Notes: generated from the letters alone by a model not told the origin. DNA of 64,000 nt from Echria macrotheca (GCA_030411725.1 MU839827.1:682001-746000); one strand, 5' to 3'. Shown: positions 1-13,300, counted from the first letter of the stretch. A program made the numbers and translations.

Positions 1-2143
1 GGGCTGGACACCCCGGTGTGTCGAGGAGGGAGGGGCATTAGGACGAACTCTGTCGTCCAATCCCTCGTGGAACTCGGACGGGGTTCGTGCGGGGCAGCCA
101 AGCCGGGCCCTTGCAAGCCCCTGAGCTTTTGTTTACATTGGGGGCCGCTCAGGGGAGATGCTCTCGCCATGGTCATGAGGGGGCCGGTGGTGTCTTGAAT
201 ATTTGAGGGCGCAATATTGACACGCGTTGCAGACAACAGTAGAGAGTAGTACCCGCATATGGCCTGTATGTTGTGTGCTTGTCGTCGGTTTGCTCTCAAC
301 TGAGACCCATAGCACTGGTACGTTGAGAACACTCCTCCAGGGATTTAAACAGGCAATGAGGGAGGGACAATGGGAAAAGCGGAACTCTCTGGAGTAACTC
401 TAACAGATGGGCTTTCACCTACTCTCCTCATCCTCGTTGTTCCTCTTCAAGTTGCGGATCCAAGGCTTGGTTTAACTGTCGTACATAAGGGAGTATCTAA
501 GGCGTGGAAGAAAGGACGTCCTTTTTTCCGCATGACACTAACTTATGTACCCGTCTTGCGACACTCGAATTCGTGACGGAACAAGACAACCAAAATTGGC
601 GGTATGGAGAAGGGGTTAGCGATGGTGATGCATCCGTTGACGTGGTTCGAACGTCTGGGAGCAGAGATAGCACTCGCCCAAAAGAAGTTCACTTCTCTCC
701 GTCACTGGAACTTCTAACCCATTTCCGGTCACCGGCTTGGGCGCCAATAATTCTGGGATTAAGAAAGAGGAGATCAAAATTCACCAGACGTACAGACATA
801 TCGATCCCGCGAATGCTGCTCAGATGTCTTCGAGTCATGGGGGTGTCTATTGACTATGGCTGATACACTGTTCTGGATGCTGCTGCAAGGTGGTGGTGCT
901 GTATACACAGTGTATTTCAGGTGAGTAACATAGCCGACTGATGCTGGGAGAGCATAGCTGTCAAGCTACATTACTTCCACTTATACGTCCTTGGCTCCTT
1001 ACCCACCCTGCGAGCGTGAGGCGTTGAGAACAGAGTTTACAAAGTCTCAAGGCACGACCAGTAGGTACGAGAAAGATGGGGAATTGACTCTTCCAGATAT
1101 ATAAGAGCGGAACCCTTTCCGTACCTGGCTTCTGAAAGAGTCACTCAGGCAGCTCAAGACGAATCTCCCACAAGAGTAGTAATCCAAGTACGGGGTAAGC
1201 TCGAGTCCTTGCAAGGTACCGTAGCAAATAAACCGTAGAAGAACCTTGTCCAAGTCGTGCATCTCCATCGTGAGACTCCTAAAAAAAAGCCAGCAAGTCA
1301 GGGTTCCTTGCTCCCGCTGGACACAGGGACTATGGTTGATAGTTGAGGACCGCCAGGCACAACTGGAAACTTTACACCAGACAGACAGACCATGTGATTC
1401 CCCTCGTCTCAGGTAGCCAACACACACCGTAATGTCCTTAACGCTTGGTTTAAATACCGTAGGTACTCTAAATCTTCGGAGAATCTTTCCCCGCCGGCTC
1501 GGTAAGATGATCAAACTAAACGCTAGGTCTAAGCCGGCGACTACCTTCCTGCTGCGAGGCGAGGCGAGGGTAAGGAGAGGATGATTCCGCCCCGTTCATG
1601 TTTATTACTGCGGTCATAGTCCATCTGGACCCTGTAATGAGAGGGAACAAAAACCAAACATCGGACATCATTATCACTCCGAGTCTGGCACGAGGCATTA
1701 TTGCCCAGCCGCACCAAGCAGATATGTTTTGTAATGTCTTGTGGAAACAAACTCTTTCCAAGGCTTTTCGGGGATACCAAGGGGGCGCATATCTTTGGAT
1801 ATATGCCTGACTATTATGTATTGACGGTTGTTGTTCCGTGGTATTCTTTGCCGAGAGGTCTAGATGTTAAACGAAAGGAGGCTGTGCTATTACCGATCCT
1901 GTGTTGTGTGACAGGCTTGGGTCACTGATCTCGGGCATTCTATAGGAGTTGCAGATGTCAGCCCTTCCCGCAGTTGTAGCTCAACATCTTCAACCATTGT
2001 TGTCTTTCATTAATGAATATCTGCGTACTACTGCCATTAAAGGGATATCGAGGTACAAACTTTAGGGTCTACAATCTACACAGTCCCCCACCCGGGAGAA
2101 ACCAAACTTGGATAAGAAAGGAACACCACACAGACACCAGACA
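1..2143. other. gene-free stretch at left edge
   Basis: No reading frame here shows a recognisable domain, codon bias or splice-linked continuation. The longest ones (504-863 plus, 119 aa; 1047-1514 minus, 155 aa) are low in recognisable structure and look like chance frames. I see no tRNA or repeat array. The right part presumably holds the 3' end region of the minus-strand NmrA-like gene. Confidence 0.6.
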
Positions 2144-3082
2144 TCAGAACTTGAACTGACTGCTCTCCCGCAACCAAGTCTCAAAGTCCTGCATAGGAAT
2201 CTCCCTCTTCAACGCCTCAATATCAACCCCATACCCCTCCTTCTCGAACCACTCAAACATAGTCCCGACGTCCTTGACCGCCCACATCAGCAGCCTCGCC
2301 AACACCGTCCAAGTCTGCGGCAGCTCGGCCTTGCCCCCCGAGACTTTCCGAAACTTCTCCCTCGCCTCGTCAAGCGTCACAGCATCCCCGGCGAGCCCAA
2401 CCGCGCGGCCAGCCCACTTCGTCGGGTCCGTCAGCGCCGCGGCCGCCGCCACGCCGATATCATGCACGCTCACAAGCTGCAACCTTTTGTCTCTCGACAG
2501 CGCAGCATACATCATGGCGCTCATCATGGACCCAAAAAAGCCCGGGCTAAAGTTATCCATGAACGCCACCGGCCGGAGGATAGTCCACGTGAATGAATCC
2601 CCAGAAGTAGAAGCCTTGTCGCGCAGATACAGCTCGATCTCGTGCTTCGCGGCAAAGTGGCCGATATCCGTAGAATTCGTCCAGCTCCTCTCGTCGCCGC
2701 CGCGGTCGACCGACGAGAAGACGAGATGCCGCACGCCGTGCGCGACGGCCGCGTCGATGAACGGCTTTGCCTGGTTTTGCTCAGAGACCTTGCCGCTCGG
2801 CGGGGGGACCGTGACGAGGAATACCGCGTGGATGGGCGAGTCGGCGGGCCGAGACGTAAAGATGGGCTCCGGGTTGGCCGTGTCGCCCTGCACGATTTCC
2901 AGGATACCATCCTCCTTGTGTGCGGCCGCGAGGGATTGGGCCGACGGCGAGGATGGGTTGCGTGTCAGCGCGAGGATGTGCAGTGGTGGGCTGTTAGTTG
3001 GGGGCAGGGCGAGGAGGGCCTTGATCACGGCGCCGCCTTGTTTTCCTGTGGCGCCGACGACGAGGATGTTGTGGGTTGCCAT
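2144..3082 (-). CDS. NmrA-like family NAD(P)-binding protein
   Basis: A single-exon gene of 312 aa. The N-terminus has the Rossmann dinucleotide-binding signature of the NmrA/atypical short-chain dehydrogenase family: a beta strand followed by GATGKQGGAV, with the GxxGxxG glycines at residues 10, 13 and 16. A strand typical of this fold follows (VRHLVFSSVD), then the mid-protein TILRPVAFMDNF segment seen in NmrA-like sugar-epimerase-fold proteins. The length is usual for the family. Many members lack the SDR catalytic Tyr-Lys pair and bind NAD(P) as redox sensors or regulators; I cannot tell whether this one is an enzyme or a regulator. The start is the ATG directly before the Rossmann strand. 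No intron is needed. A 272-aa plus-strand frame overlapping it is a shadow. It is divergently arranged with the Vps60 gene. Confidence 0.88.
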   Translation of the reverse strand: MATHNILVVGATGKQGGAVIKALLALPPTNSPPLHILALTRNPSSPSAQSLAAAHKEDGILEIVQGDTANPEPIFTSRPADSPIHAVFLVTVPPPSGKVSEQNQAKPFIDAAVAHGVRHLVFSSVDRGGDERSWTNSTDIGHFAAKHEIELYLRDKASTSGDSFTWTILRPVAFMDNFSPGFFGSMMSAMMYAALSRDKRLQLVSVHDIGVAAAAALTDPTKWAGRAVGLAGDAVTLDEAREKFRKVSGGKAELPQTWTVLARLLMWAVKDVGTMFEWFEKEGYGVDIEALKREIPMQDFETWLRESSQFKF

Positions 3083-3644
3083 TTTGTTGTAACAGGTGTC
3101 GAGGTGATGATGGTGAACGCACGAAACATAGGAATGTGTTATCTCAGATCAACGAGATGACGTTGGCAAAATATCACCTGATGAGCCGGGGAAATAAAAG
3201 TGCAGCAGCAGAGCGGGACGTCATGATGCGAGGCGTCTCTGCTGCTGGTCGCTTTTTGCATCCTATTCTTGGCAGCTGCCCGAGCAGCAGCAGCAGCTAC
3301 AAAGCGCTGTGCGACGTGGGGAAATCGGCGCGTCGGCGGGTTCTTTAATGGTTGGCCGAGCCCGCCAAGCCCGCCAAGCACGGCAGCCTTGCCCCTCACT
3401 TCCACTGAGCGGGCACGCCGGGCAACCTTCTTCTGGGTCACTCCCAGTCCAACACAACCTAACCTCTTGCTTCCTCGTCATCACCAACGTCGCCCGCCGC
3501 CGCCGCCCGACCAAACGAACCCAACCGACCGACAACCACCCCTTCCAAAACTCCACGCGCACCTCTTCCTCCCAACGAACCGAACTACGTACACCAAAAA
3601 CAACAACCCCTTTGCCACGACAGATCACACCCCGACCCATCAAA

Positions 3645-4289
3645 ATGAACCGCCTCTTCGGCTCCTCAGCCCCAAAACCGCCAAAAGCGACCCTAAACTC
3701 CGCAATCTCCAACATCGACACGCGCCTCTCCTCCATCGACGTCAAGCTCGCAGCCCTCAACGCCGAGCTGACCGGGTACCAAACCAAGCTCTCCAAGATG
3801 CGCGACGGGCCGGGCAAGACAGCCCTGAAACAAAAAGCGCTGAAAGTCCTCCAGCGGCGCAAGCAGTACGAGGTCCAGCGCGACCAGCTCCAGTCGCAGG
3901 TCTGGAACATGGAGCAGGCCCAGGTGATGCAGGACAACCTGAAAAACACAATGGTCACCATCGACGCGCTCAAGTCGACCAACAAGGCGCTCCGCAAGGA
4001 GTACGGCAAGGTCGACATCGACAAGATTGAGCGGCTGCAGGACGAGATGGCCGACCTGCTCGACGTCGGCAACGAGATCCAGGAGAGCCTCGCGCGCAGC
4101 TACGACATCCCCGAGGACGTCGACGAGGCCGAGCTCGACGCCGAGCTCGAGGCCCTCGGCCAGGAGGTCGAGCTCGAGCGCGAGATGGGCGGCGCAGAGG
4201 CCCTGCCCAGCTTTATGCAGGACGAGGTGCCCGACTTCATCGACGAGCCGCCAAGTGCAGCCGGCAAGGTCAAGGAGGCTGCTGGTTAA
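3645..4289 (+). CDS. vps60: ESCRT-III-associated protein Vps60 (CHMP5 family)
   Basis: An intronless gene of 214 aa, close to the usual 200-230 aa of Vps60/CHMP5. The N-terminus MNRLFG followed by a proline/lysine-rich stretch is the family hallmark. The body is the Snf7-fold coiled coil (SIDVKLAALNAELTGYQTKL, then KQKALKVLQRRKQYEVQRDQL) with a basic first half and an acidic second half. The late segment NEIQESLARSYDIPEDVDEAELDAELEALG corresponds to the regulatory C-terminal helices. Vps60 acts on endosomes, recruiting Vta1 and modulating Vps4 during multivesicular-body sorting. The open frame extends 112 codons upstream, but the ATG at 3645 was chosen because it begins exactly at the conserved MNRLFG. 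The gene ends tail-to-tail with the F-box gene, 190 bp apart. Confidence 0.95.
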   Translation: MNRLFGSSAPKPPKATLNSAISNIDTRLSSIDVKLAALNAELTGYQTKLSKMRDGPGKTALKQKALKVLQRRKQYEVQRDQLQSQVWNMEQAQVMQDNLKNTMVTIDALKSTNKALRKEYGKVDIDKIERLQDEMADLLDVGNEIQESLARSYDIPEDVDEAELDAELEALGQEVELEREMGGAEALPSFMQDEVPDFIDEPPSAAGKVKEAAG

Positions 4290-4479
4290 AAGACAGAAAA
4301 AAAAAAAACGCTGCATTATCTACCGAGGATTGGTCTAGCTAGGCAATTCCAATAGTACCCGTATGAGCTACAGTTACGCTGTTCCATTCATCATTCGTTC
4401 AAGTGATTATGGCTGTCTTCCACCGACAAAATAGCAACGCCTTCCATGCAACCTCCACACACCGTGTCTTGCCGTCCTC

Positions 4480-7400
4480 TTATTGCACATGGCCAAAGAA
4501 ACGGCTGGCCTCCTCCAGCTCCGGGTCGCCGTTGCAGAAATCCCACCCCACGATGACGCTCGTCTGGCTGCAGCAGATGATGCGGCGGGCGTCGTATTGT
4601 AGCTTGAACACGCGGGCCGGGTTAGCGGCGTCGTGACCATCGACGGCCGGCACCGGCGTCACATGCCGGTGCGCAACGTGTTGGGGAGGGGCTTGGGCGG
4701 TCTGGACAGAGGAAGAAGGAGCGGATACCTGATGCAGATGCACTCCCTGCGCCGGGGAACTCAAGTGCGCGTGTGCCTGGTGAGCTGCTGCTGCTGCCGC
4801 CGCCGCCGCCATCTGCGCTGTTGTCGCATGTGGAGCGGCCCGGGAAGTACTGGCCTGGCGGCTGGGACCCGCAGCGCCTTGTTGCGCCTGGCCGGGTGCC
4901 GCCGCGGCGCCGGATCCCGAGGCCGCTGCCTCCTGATTCCGGTCACGTCGCTGTCGCGTTTGTTCAAACTGCGCCCTGATGAGTGCCGCTTGGAGCGTCT
5001 GCCGAAGTTGGCTCCTGATCACCGGGTTGGGCTGGCGATCGATGACGAGCTCCAGGTACTGCCGCTGAGTGAGCATGGCGGGATGGGTGGAGAGCGCCTG
5101 GGAGAGAGGCTGCGGGCCAAGCGGGACGGTATTATCGATAATCTGCTGGTAATGCTGAATCGCCGCCGGCGTGAGGTTCGGGTACGATGGCGACTCCAGT
5201 TGCGTGATACCGGGGAGTACGACATTGGGCGGCGGGAGAGTGGACATAGTCGAGCCCCCTGTTGGCGGTGGCAACGTGAGCGGCTGCATGCGCGGGGACA
5301 CGCTCGTCACACTGTCCGCCTGGCCAGCCGCCGACGTGCCTGCTGTCGCACCTCCCATCATCCGAGCTGAAGATGACGGCCCGGCGGTCTGGATCCCGTC
5401 CTGCACGGACGGGTGCAATGGGATAGCCCCGAGATGGCTCGCTGACGTAACCCGTTGGCTTCGGCTCTGGCGCATGGCAGCTACGGCCGCCTCCTCTTGC
5501 TTGAGATGGTGCTGGGCCTTCCAGATACCCTCCTTGTCCCTCCGCCAGATAATGATGCTTGTGTCGTAGCTCCCACTGACGATGCGGCCGTACTTGCCGC
5601 CACCGCCGCCCGGAGGTAGCTTTGCGCCATAAGCGCATATGTCTTCCGGCCTCCTGGACCCAGCGTTCCCCGGTCGACGACCCTTTGGGCGTGGCCGGTC
5701 CTGGTCGCTGAGCCGACCAGATTCAAGAGCCTTGAAGTATTCAATATCAACCCGCTTGGCCTCGGCAGCGTCGTCCTCGACACTGTAGGGCAGGTCGCCG
5801 AAGCCTGCCTGTACAGTTCGCACTAGATTAGAGTGAGACCGTAGGCTGGCCACCTCCAAGCCAGTCTGCCGATCAAACACCTTGACCTCGTTGTCGCTGC
5901 TACCGCTTACGATCCGGCGCCCATCGTATTGCACACAGGCGATGCCCTTGGTATGTCCTACAATGGTCCGCGTGCACGACTGTGTCGGCCAGTCCCAAAC
6001 TTTGATGTGGCGGTCCCCGCTCGCCGAGACGACCTCTCTCCCATGGATCTGCACCGCGTTAACCGCCGCACCATGGCCCTCCAGGCAGCCGATCATCGTC
6101 CAAGCTGGTGTCTGAGGCAAGTCCTCCGGGCTCATGGTGAGCGAGTAGCCGTAGTTCTTGACCGTCTTGGGAACCGGATCCACCTCCTGGTAGCCGAGAT
6201 CCCCATATCGCAGAGGCCTGCGGTTGAAGATCTTGATCGTTTTGTCCTTGGAGCATGTGACCAAAATTCGCTTATCGAACTTGACGTTGAGAACCGACTC
6301 CCGGTGGGCGGTGCGGAGGGTCTGGATTTCTGCGCCCGTCGAAAATCTCCATATGATAACGTCCGAGTCAGAGCTTCCCGACACAATAATGTCCTCCTCG
6401 GGGTCCGAATCAAACTGCAAACACAGGACCGAGCCGCGGTGCTTCGTCAAGGTTCGGAGGCACCGTCGCGTCTCCAGATCCCAAACTTTGAGTGACCGGT
6501 CTCTGCTGCCGCTGACGAGATACTGCTCATTGTACTGCAGGCTGTAAATGCATTCCCCGTGTCCTTCCTCGGGATGGTCTGGGTGCGGCAGCTGGAAGTT
6601 TGTGAACTTTCCGAGCTCCCAGTTCGACTCAAGCCTGCGTCGTAGCGTGTAGAGATACCTCCAGTTGATTTTGTGCCGTTTGGTCGCCGGATCCCACATC
6701 CACAAGGCGGACCGTGGCAACCCTGATGAAGGTGTGAATTTGCGGGCGTTTCTCGACCCTGTTTGCGGCTCCGGGGATATTGCCTTGCCCTTTCCTTTGC
6801 CGTTATCCTTGACCTCCATCCGCAGCTCGTATTGCATCCTCCGCGAGTCCAACCCTCTCTTTTCCGGGAAGCTCGGTTTCGAAAACGAGGGATCACCAAA
6901 GATGCTTGATTCCGTCATTTCCGAGTCGACAGCTTCTTGTTTAACTGGAGCCCCAACATCCTCCATCACCATGTCAACGTCATCATCCGGCACGGGGAGC
7001 GAAGATGAGGCGTGTTTCGCATCGCGGTGGCTCTCCTGGGTCGAGGAATCTTGTTCCTGGGAGTCGTCCCCATTAATCTTCTGTTCCCATGCTTCGATCT
7101 CGGCCTCCTTGGCCTTCCACCCCTCCATATAATACAACTGTTCCCAGAGCTTCCAGTCTAGCGCGAGCTCGTACCACGCCCGGCATGACCTTGCAACGCT
7201 GATGAGGGAGACAGGGTCGAGGTAGCCGAGGATTTTGAGGCAGACTTCCGGAGGCAAGTAGCGGATGAAATCAATATAGAGACGCGGGTTGAGCTGCTCG
7301 ACAACTTGAGCTATCACGCTCGTGGGGAGGTCGTTGAGGATGGCCATGGCGAGTTCTAGGAATGTTAGATATCAACCAAGCACAACACGGTGCAAAGAGA

Positions 7401-7672
7401 AAATAGAAAGAGGTTGAAGGCAGACTTCACGTCGTCGCGGACGCACCGTGACGACGTCAGTGAACTGTGAGGCGAGACTTACCGGTCTTCCGGTACGCGG
7501 GTAGGTTGGAAATGTGTTGGGTAAGCCAGGCCGGGAAGTCGGCTCGGTCGGAGGCCAGGGCCAAAACGGCATCTTCGCGCTGTTTCAACAAAAAGGATGC
7601 CGAAGCGGACAGGCCGTTGTTCAAAGGGTCTTCTGAGTAGCCCTCGTCGGGCTGGGCGGCGAAGCCAGCCAT
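4480..7672 (-). CDS. fwd-1: F-box/WD40 ubiquitin-ligase substrate receptor, FWD-1/beta-TrCP type
   Basis: Two exons, 7672-7483 and 7355-4480, joined across a 127-nt intron (GTAAGT donor, CTAG acceptor). Together they encode 1021 aa. The junction restores the frame as YRKT-ELAMAILND. An N-terminal dimerisation-type segment (LPTSVIAQVVEQLNPRLYIDF) runs directly into an F-box (RYLPPEVCLKILGYLDPVSL, about residues 95-140). A WD40 propeller follows from about residue 325 (repeats ending in SLKVWD, DVIIWR, TIKIFN, HIKVWD, EVKVFD, SIIIWR). The last blade is displaced to the extreme C-terminus (VFKLQYDARRIICCS...VIVGWD) by a roughly 300-aa Ala/Gln/Ser-rich disordered insert. This matches Neurospora FWD-1, the SCF receptor that degrades the clock protein FRQ; the orthology is from memory of that family, not a search. 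It would act with Skp1 and Cul1. The poly-Ala tract near 4790-4815 is in frame. Confidence 0.88.
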
Positions 7673-10382
7673 CGCTGCAGCTGCGGACGCGGACGGGGTT
7701 TGGCGTTCGCTGCCGATCCGCTCTGATAGACGAAGGGTCTAGTGTGAACCTTGCAGCTGCTCGCGATGGTCCGAGTAGGGCCGGGATGTGGGCGCGGTGC
7801 GGTGAGGAGATGGAGTGCAGTCGGAGATGGATTAACAATACGGACCCAAGGCCGGTGCCAGATGGAAGACTGGGGTTCCAAGGTTGCCTTCGTCGCGGGG
7901 ACTGACGATTCGCTCGGCGGGATTGACGTTTCCTTGATTGGCAAGGCAGCGGCTCCCTCCGTGCGGGCTGACAAGCCTGACGGGCCTGGCTCGGTCTAGC
8001 CCACTCCAGTCAACGCCGGTCGGCATTTGCCCACGACCAGCGCCCTTTCCGCAACAACGACCGACCAAAAGTCCTGCAACTGCTGGTGGCTCGTCAAATA
8101 ACACCACAGCACACAGTCGCTTAAATCATCGCAATAGATACTGCAGCGACACTGCTCTTCACGATAGAGCACGAGCAGGACTGTTCCGACCGTTTGTCAG
8201 GTGGGTCCGAGCGGTTGCGATGTGGCGGGTTAAGAAGCCTGACTGCGGGGCACTGGAAATCCAACTGGGAAGAAAGAACTGCTCGTCGGTGTCTCTTGAT
8301 CACAGAGCCGGAAGAAGGCTGGTGAGGCTGGGAGGTTCAGTGGGAAACCAGGGCGAGCGCATCCATACATGTGCTGTCAAGGCACTCATCTCGACCGACA
8401 TGCACCAATTGCCGGCTCGGGACAAACCAACACGCTGCATTTCCCCCGACGCGAGCTTGCCCCGCCGGACGACTTCCCCAACCTCCTTGGTTGTCAACTT
8501 GTCCTGGGACAGTGGTCTCCGGCCAAGGGATCCTGTCCGCTGAATGGGGTCGGCCCCGCCTTTCCGCCACCGAGTTCAGCGGCCCACAGCGAAGCACTGA
8601 GGCGGCCACGACGGCTTGACAGTTTTAAACCTTAAATGCCAGAGGTGGGTGGGGTGTTTCCATCTCTCTGGATCCCTGGGTTGCCGGCTCGAAGAGGGTT
8701 GAACGATCGAGCATTGCTTGTCAAGACAGAAAATAAATCGCTGGGCTGGGAACCATAGGTATCAAACACAGCGCAATCTGCCTTAGATCAACTCTGGTGG
8801 GCTGTTGCCGATAAGGGCCTTGGTATTCAGTGTAAGTGGTGTCTTGTGAAATCTTCAGGTAGTTATAGGTTCAACACAAGGAAACCTGATGGATTTATTC
8901 AGGCTGACGGGCCTGTGTGTGTAGTATATCTCTCGTGATCTGTGAGGAGGGCCCATATCTCCGTGTATGGCTCCCTGGAATTCCCGACAGAGGAGAACAT
9001 CAGCCAGCTTCGGCCAGCATATTCTAGAAGTCGTGTAACCTACTGACGACTTCTGAGGACAGTCACGGAGAGAGCCGCGTGCGGGATGGCGAGGGTTGGT
9101 GGGAGGGGATCAAGTCTCGAATGGGAAAAGCGCTCTCGGCCCTTGGAGATGTGAAACGCCACACACTTTTGAAATCATGCCTGTGAAGAGGGGCATCCTG
9201 GAGTCAGTAGACGAACAAATAGTGATATATTTTTTTGAGCAGTTGTGGTTGAGATGATGATCTGGAGGATTGCATGCGGCGATCTAAATCCCGTAGAATG
9301 CACCCCAACTGTCATCGTTAAACTGTAGATGGCAGACGTGCAGCAGACGACATGATGGTTGATGGCGGGGAGCGGAAGCTTTCACGGACTGCGAAACACG
9401 GTTTGGGCAGAACCACAATTGATGCGCCTTCCCTTACACACTCGACACCGGCTTGAAAGCTCCAGATAACGTCAACTGCGCATTGAATTGGCTGGTCAAT
9501 AACCAGCTCGAGTTCGCAGGCAGGACCGCAACCTAGCGGTCCCCCGTTGTCAGTGGTCCGTCCCAGGTGCGCTGCAGTCACCCGACTCGACTTCCTGTCC
9601 CGTCCAGCGACCCATTCCGGTGCTGGGCCGCCAACGAGAAGCCCGCACCAGCAACACCACCTCAGCCGTTGCCGCCCATTTTTCGGCCCCCAATCCTGCG
9701 ACCCCCCTCAACCCAAACCCACCGCTGCCTCTGCCTGCTTTGCGCGCACCAACCAACCAACTCCAAGAGTGGCCACTTACCACGACAACCCCGTTTCATG
9801 CTGCATCTTGTCACCCGCCCTGCAAACCGACTCGAGTAGATTTTCGACATCCTGATCGCCTCGGCAGCGACGTGATTCTGGCGACCGAGTTCGGGCTTCC
9901 GCGACTCGATCCAAGACAAACAACTGGGCAGCGAGGGAGAGACCCACCGGACTCGAGCCCGGCGACGACAACAGAGCCGCACAAGGACCTTCTGCGACGG
10001 ACTTATATACGCCGAAGTTGCGTTTCTGACGATAAACCGTCATTTCTGGCACCACTGTTGGGCGATTTGGCCGGGCTTGTGGGTTGAGAGAGAGTCACGC
10101 CTCGTAGTCACCGCCTCAACTTGCACACAAAGCCCCACCCCGAACACTGGCGATACGTTTCCCGCGCTCGAAGCTAGCATCGCAGCCGTTCCCCTTCGAT
10201 TTTACGCGAAGTGCGACCGAAAGTTGACACATCGAGAGCGCGCATCACCCCGCCGTGCGGACTGGTCTCCACCACCGCCCACGCGAATGGAGACGTAGCT
10301 GAGGATACCCCTCCTCCCGAGCGACTACCGTCTTTATTTCAGCAGCAACGGCCGGAGCTAACTCGACATTCAACGGCCGATC
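7673..10382. promoter_or_regulatory. 2.7 kb divergent intergenic region between F-box gene and cdc24
   Basis: The two ATGs face away from each other across 2.7 kb. No frame inside shows a family motif. The part from about 9600 to 10380 is C-rich and CT-rich on the plus strand, as in long fungal 5' leaders, and probably contains the cdc24 leader. No clear TATA box was found. The assignment as promoter plus leaders is inference from position. Confidence 0.5.
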
Positions 10383-13300
10383 ATGAGCGTCACGAGCGCG
10401 CCGCGGGCGAGCCAGCTCTCGGGCCCAACCGCCTACCCATCGACCACGTCCCTCAATTCGATTGCCAGTTCCGCCACCCTGGTAAACTCCCAGATAGGCG
10501 CCCCGTCATCGGGGCCAGTCGTGGCCAACAGCAACATCATAAACCAAAAGGCCGACGCGTCGCGGTCCCTATACCAGATATGCGTGTCCCTCAAACAGCG
10601 CCTGGCGCAGGTGCCGGGGTTCGAGGGGTACTCGGCGCAGTTGGAACAGATGTCGCAAGACCCAGATGAAGGCGGCCCGGTCGAGGTCGTATGGAAACTG
10701 CTGCGGACCGGACATCCCCTCCTCGTCATCTACAATGCCCTGGAGCCCGAAGAGCGATTGGCGGTCGACGACATGCCGAATGCGACGGAGGAGAAGGTTT
10801 CCAAGATCGCGATTATGAAATTCTACCAGGCCTGTCTCAAGGACCTCAAACTCCCGCCTGCCGAGTCGTTTATGATCAAGGATCTTACGGGATCCGATAC
10901 GACAGGCTTTGTGAAGGTGAGCTTCATATTCCTAGGTTCCTGCTGCGGCTGTCGTTCCTAAGCTTCGGTCTGACAATGCTTTAGGTTATTGCGGTGATCA
11001 ACTATGTGCTCGATCTCGCAGACCAACGTGGCCTGCTCAACAAGATACAACCTTATCCCGAGGATGACACGATGCAGCCTGGCTCGAAGATGAGCTACCG
11101 GGACTATATCGTGCGGGAACTGGTAGACACCGAAAGGAAATACGTACAAGATCTGGAGAACCTCTACGACCTCAAGAAGACCCTGGAGCAGAGGGGCATC
11201 ATAAATGGCGACGTTCTACATAACATCTTTCTCAACATCAACTTGATTCTGGACTTCCAACGGCGATTCCTCATCAGGGTAGAGACGACAAATTCGATGC
11301 CACAATCCAGACAAGAGTGGGGGAGTCCCTTTGTCGCCAACGAGGAGGCCTTCAGTATCTACCAACCCTTTATCGCGAATCAGAGGAAAGCCGCACAACT
11401 GGCTGGGCAGATATTCGAAAAGATCCAGTCCGCGGAACATCCCGTCGCCTGCGATTTTAACACGTTTGACGGCTTTCTGCTGAAGCCGATGCAAAGATTG
11501 GTCAAGTATCCGCTACTTTTGAAGGTATGTGTAGCGGTCTTGTTCGCTAACCCCATCGCTAACGTCTTCTAGGACTTGCTGAAAAAGAGCGAGGACGAAA
11601 CGACCAAAGCCGATCTTGCTGCGGGCATTGGTGCAGCTGAGCGTGTCCTCCAGAAAGCAAACGAAGCGGTGGACCGTGACTTGCTGGATGAAGCCCTGGA
11701 CGACCTCATAAATAGGGTGGATGACTGGAAGAACCACCGTGTCGACCAGTTCGGAAAGCTGCTACTACATGGGGTCTACACCGTTGTCACCGGCAAGACC
11801 GATCAAGAGAAGGACGTAGGTGGTCTGGTGCGCGCCGGCTCTCGGCCCCCCTGAACATATTGCTGATGCTAACGTGGTTCTAGTATGAGATCTATCTGTT
11901 CGAGTGCATATTGCTGTGTTGCAAGGAGATCGTGCCCAACAAGACCAAAGACAAGAAGGATAAAACCAAGTCCACGGGCCCAAAAGTGCGGAATAAGAGC
12001 GCGAAGCTGCAGCTGAAGGGCCGCATTTTCATGACCAACGTCACCAATATTGTGACTCTTTCGAGGACAGGTAAGCAGGTCCGCCCTGTCCCCAAGCGCT
12101 TGCTAACTTGTTAGGGTCCTATACTGTGCAAATATGGTGGAAGGGCGACCCGGGTGTCGAAAACTTCATGATCAAGTTCCAGAACGAGGAAACGATGAAG
12201 AAGTGGGCCGTCGGTCTCGACCAACAACGCAAGCTGAACGAAGCGCCAGCGCAACAGAGCATCGAGCAAGCAGCCCCAACGTTTGCGTGGATAGCCACAC
12301 AGGGCGGCGAACTGAAAAACCCATATGCCGAACCGGAAGATGAAGATGACGACCCATACGCGGATACCCTCGCGGGAAGTACGCCCGTTTCTCAGTACGG
12401 CGGCATGAACCCGATGCCACTACCCGGGACCATGCAGCGCAACGGGTCTAGCACAAGTTTGCGACAGCGATCGATGACGAACGAAAGCGCGCAGTCTCTA
12501 GCAAGCATTGCGCGGGCACCACCGCCGCGTTTCCCCCTTCCGCAGCCACCGCAACCTCTGAGCCTCCAGACGCAGATGGGCGGTGGTATGCAGCCATCGC
12601 CCGCGCCACGCGGTGGAGAGTCGTATTTCTCGCCCGTAGCCGAGTCGCCAGCGTCGAGCCGGACGAGTACTACCAGTGGGTTCTTCTCGTCGGGGTCTGG
12701 ATATTTCCCCAAGACCACCACCCCTCAGTCCACCTGGGGTCCAGACGATAGCAATCGCTACACGGCACCGGCGATGCCGCGTGCGCCTTCTAGGGATGGT
12801 CCGTCCCCCGTCAACGCATATGGGATGGTTCCATCAAACGGGCGAAACCCCCGAGGACCGTCGATGCCGGTTATGCCTCGTGATTCTGCCCAGATGCAGC
12901 AGCAGCGTAGCCGGAGCTACAGCACACCGGACATCAACGGACAACCTAACGGGCGTAGCGGTCAAGCGGTGCCAGCCGTACCCGGTATCCCGCCCCACCT
13001 TCATCCGACACATGCTCGTCATGATTCCAGCATACCACGAAGCAACACAGGCAGCCCTGCCAACGATCTACCGCTACGGACGAATACGAGCTCGCCCGGG
13101 ACCCAGCGAAACAAGCAGTTCGGCGGCACCATGGCACAATTCCCCGCCCAACCCATCTATCCACGGCAAGGCACGCCAGGCAGTGGGACAAGCCTGCCAC
13201 CGCCCGGCCCTCCGCCACCTGGCATGGCGCCTCTGGCCCCGATCGACCCTCCACGCAGCATACCGATGGAGTCCATGGTCCCCCCCACGCCCGACATCCC

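Noticed and set aside
1047..1514. 155-aa minus-strand frame near the left edge
   Set aside because: No motif, no signal peptide, no splice partner; composition like noncoding DNA.
2274..3092. 272-aa plus-strand open frame over the NmrA gene
   Set aside because: Entirely antisense to a gene with a clear family motif; its own sequence has none.
3693..4316. 207-aa Leu/Val-rich minus-strand frame
   Set aside because: Antisense shadow of the acidic coiled coil of Vps60 (Glu/Asp codons read as Leu/Val).
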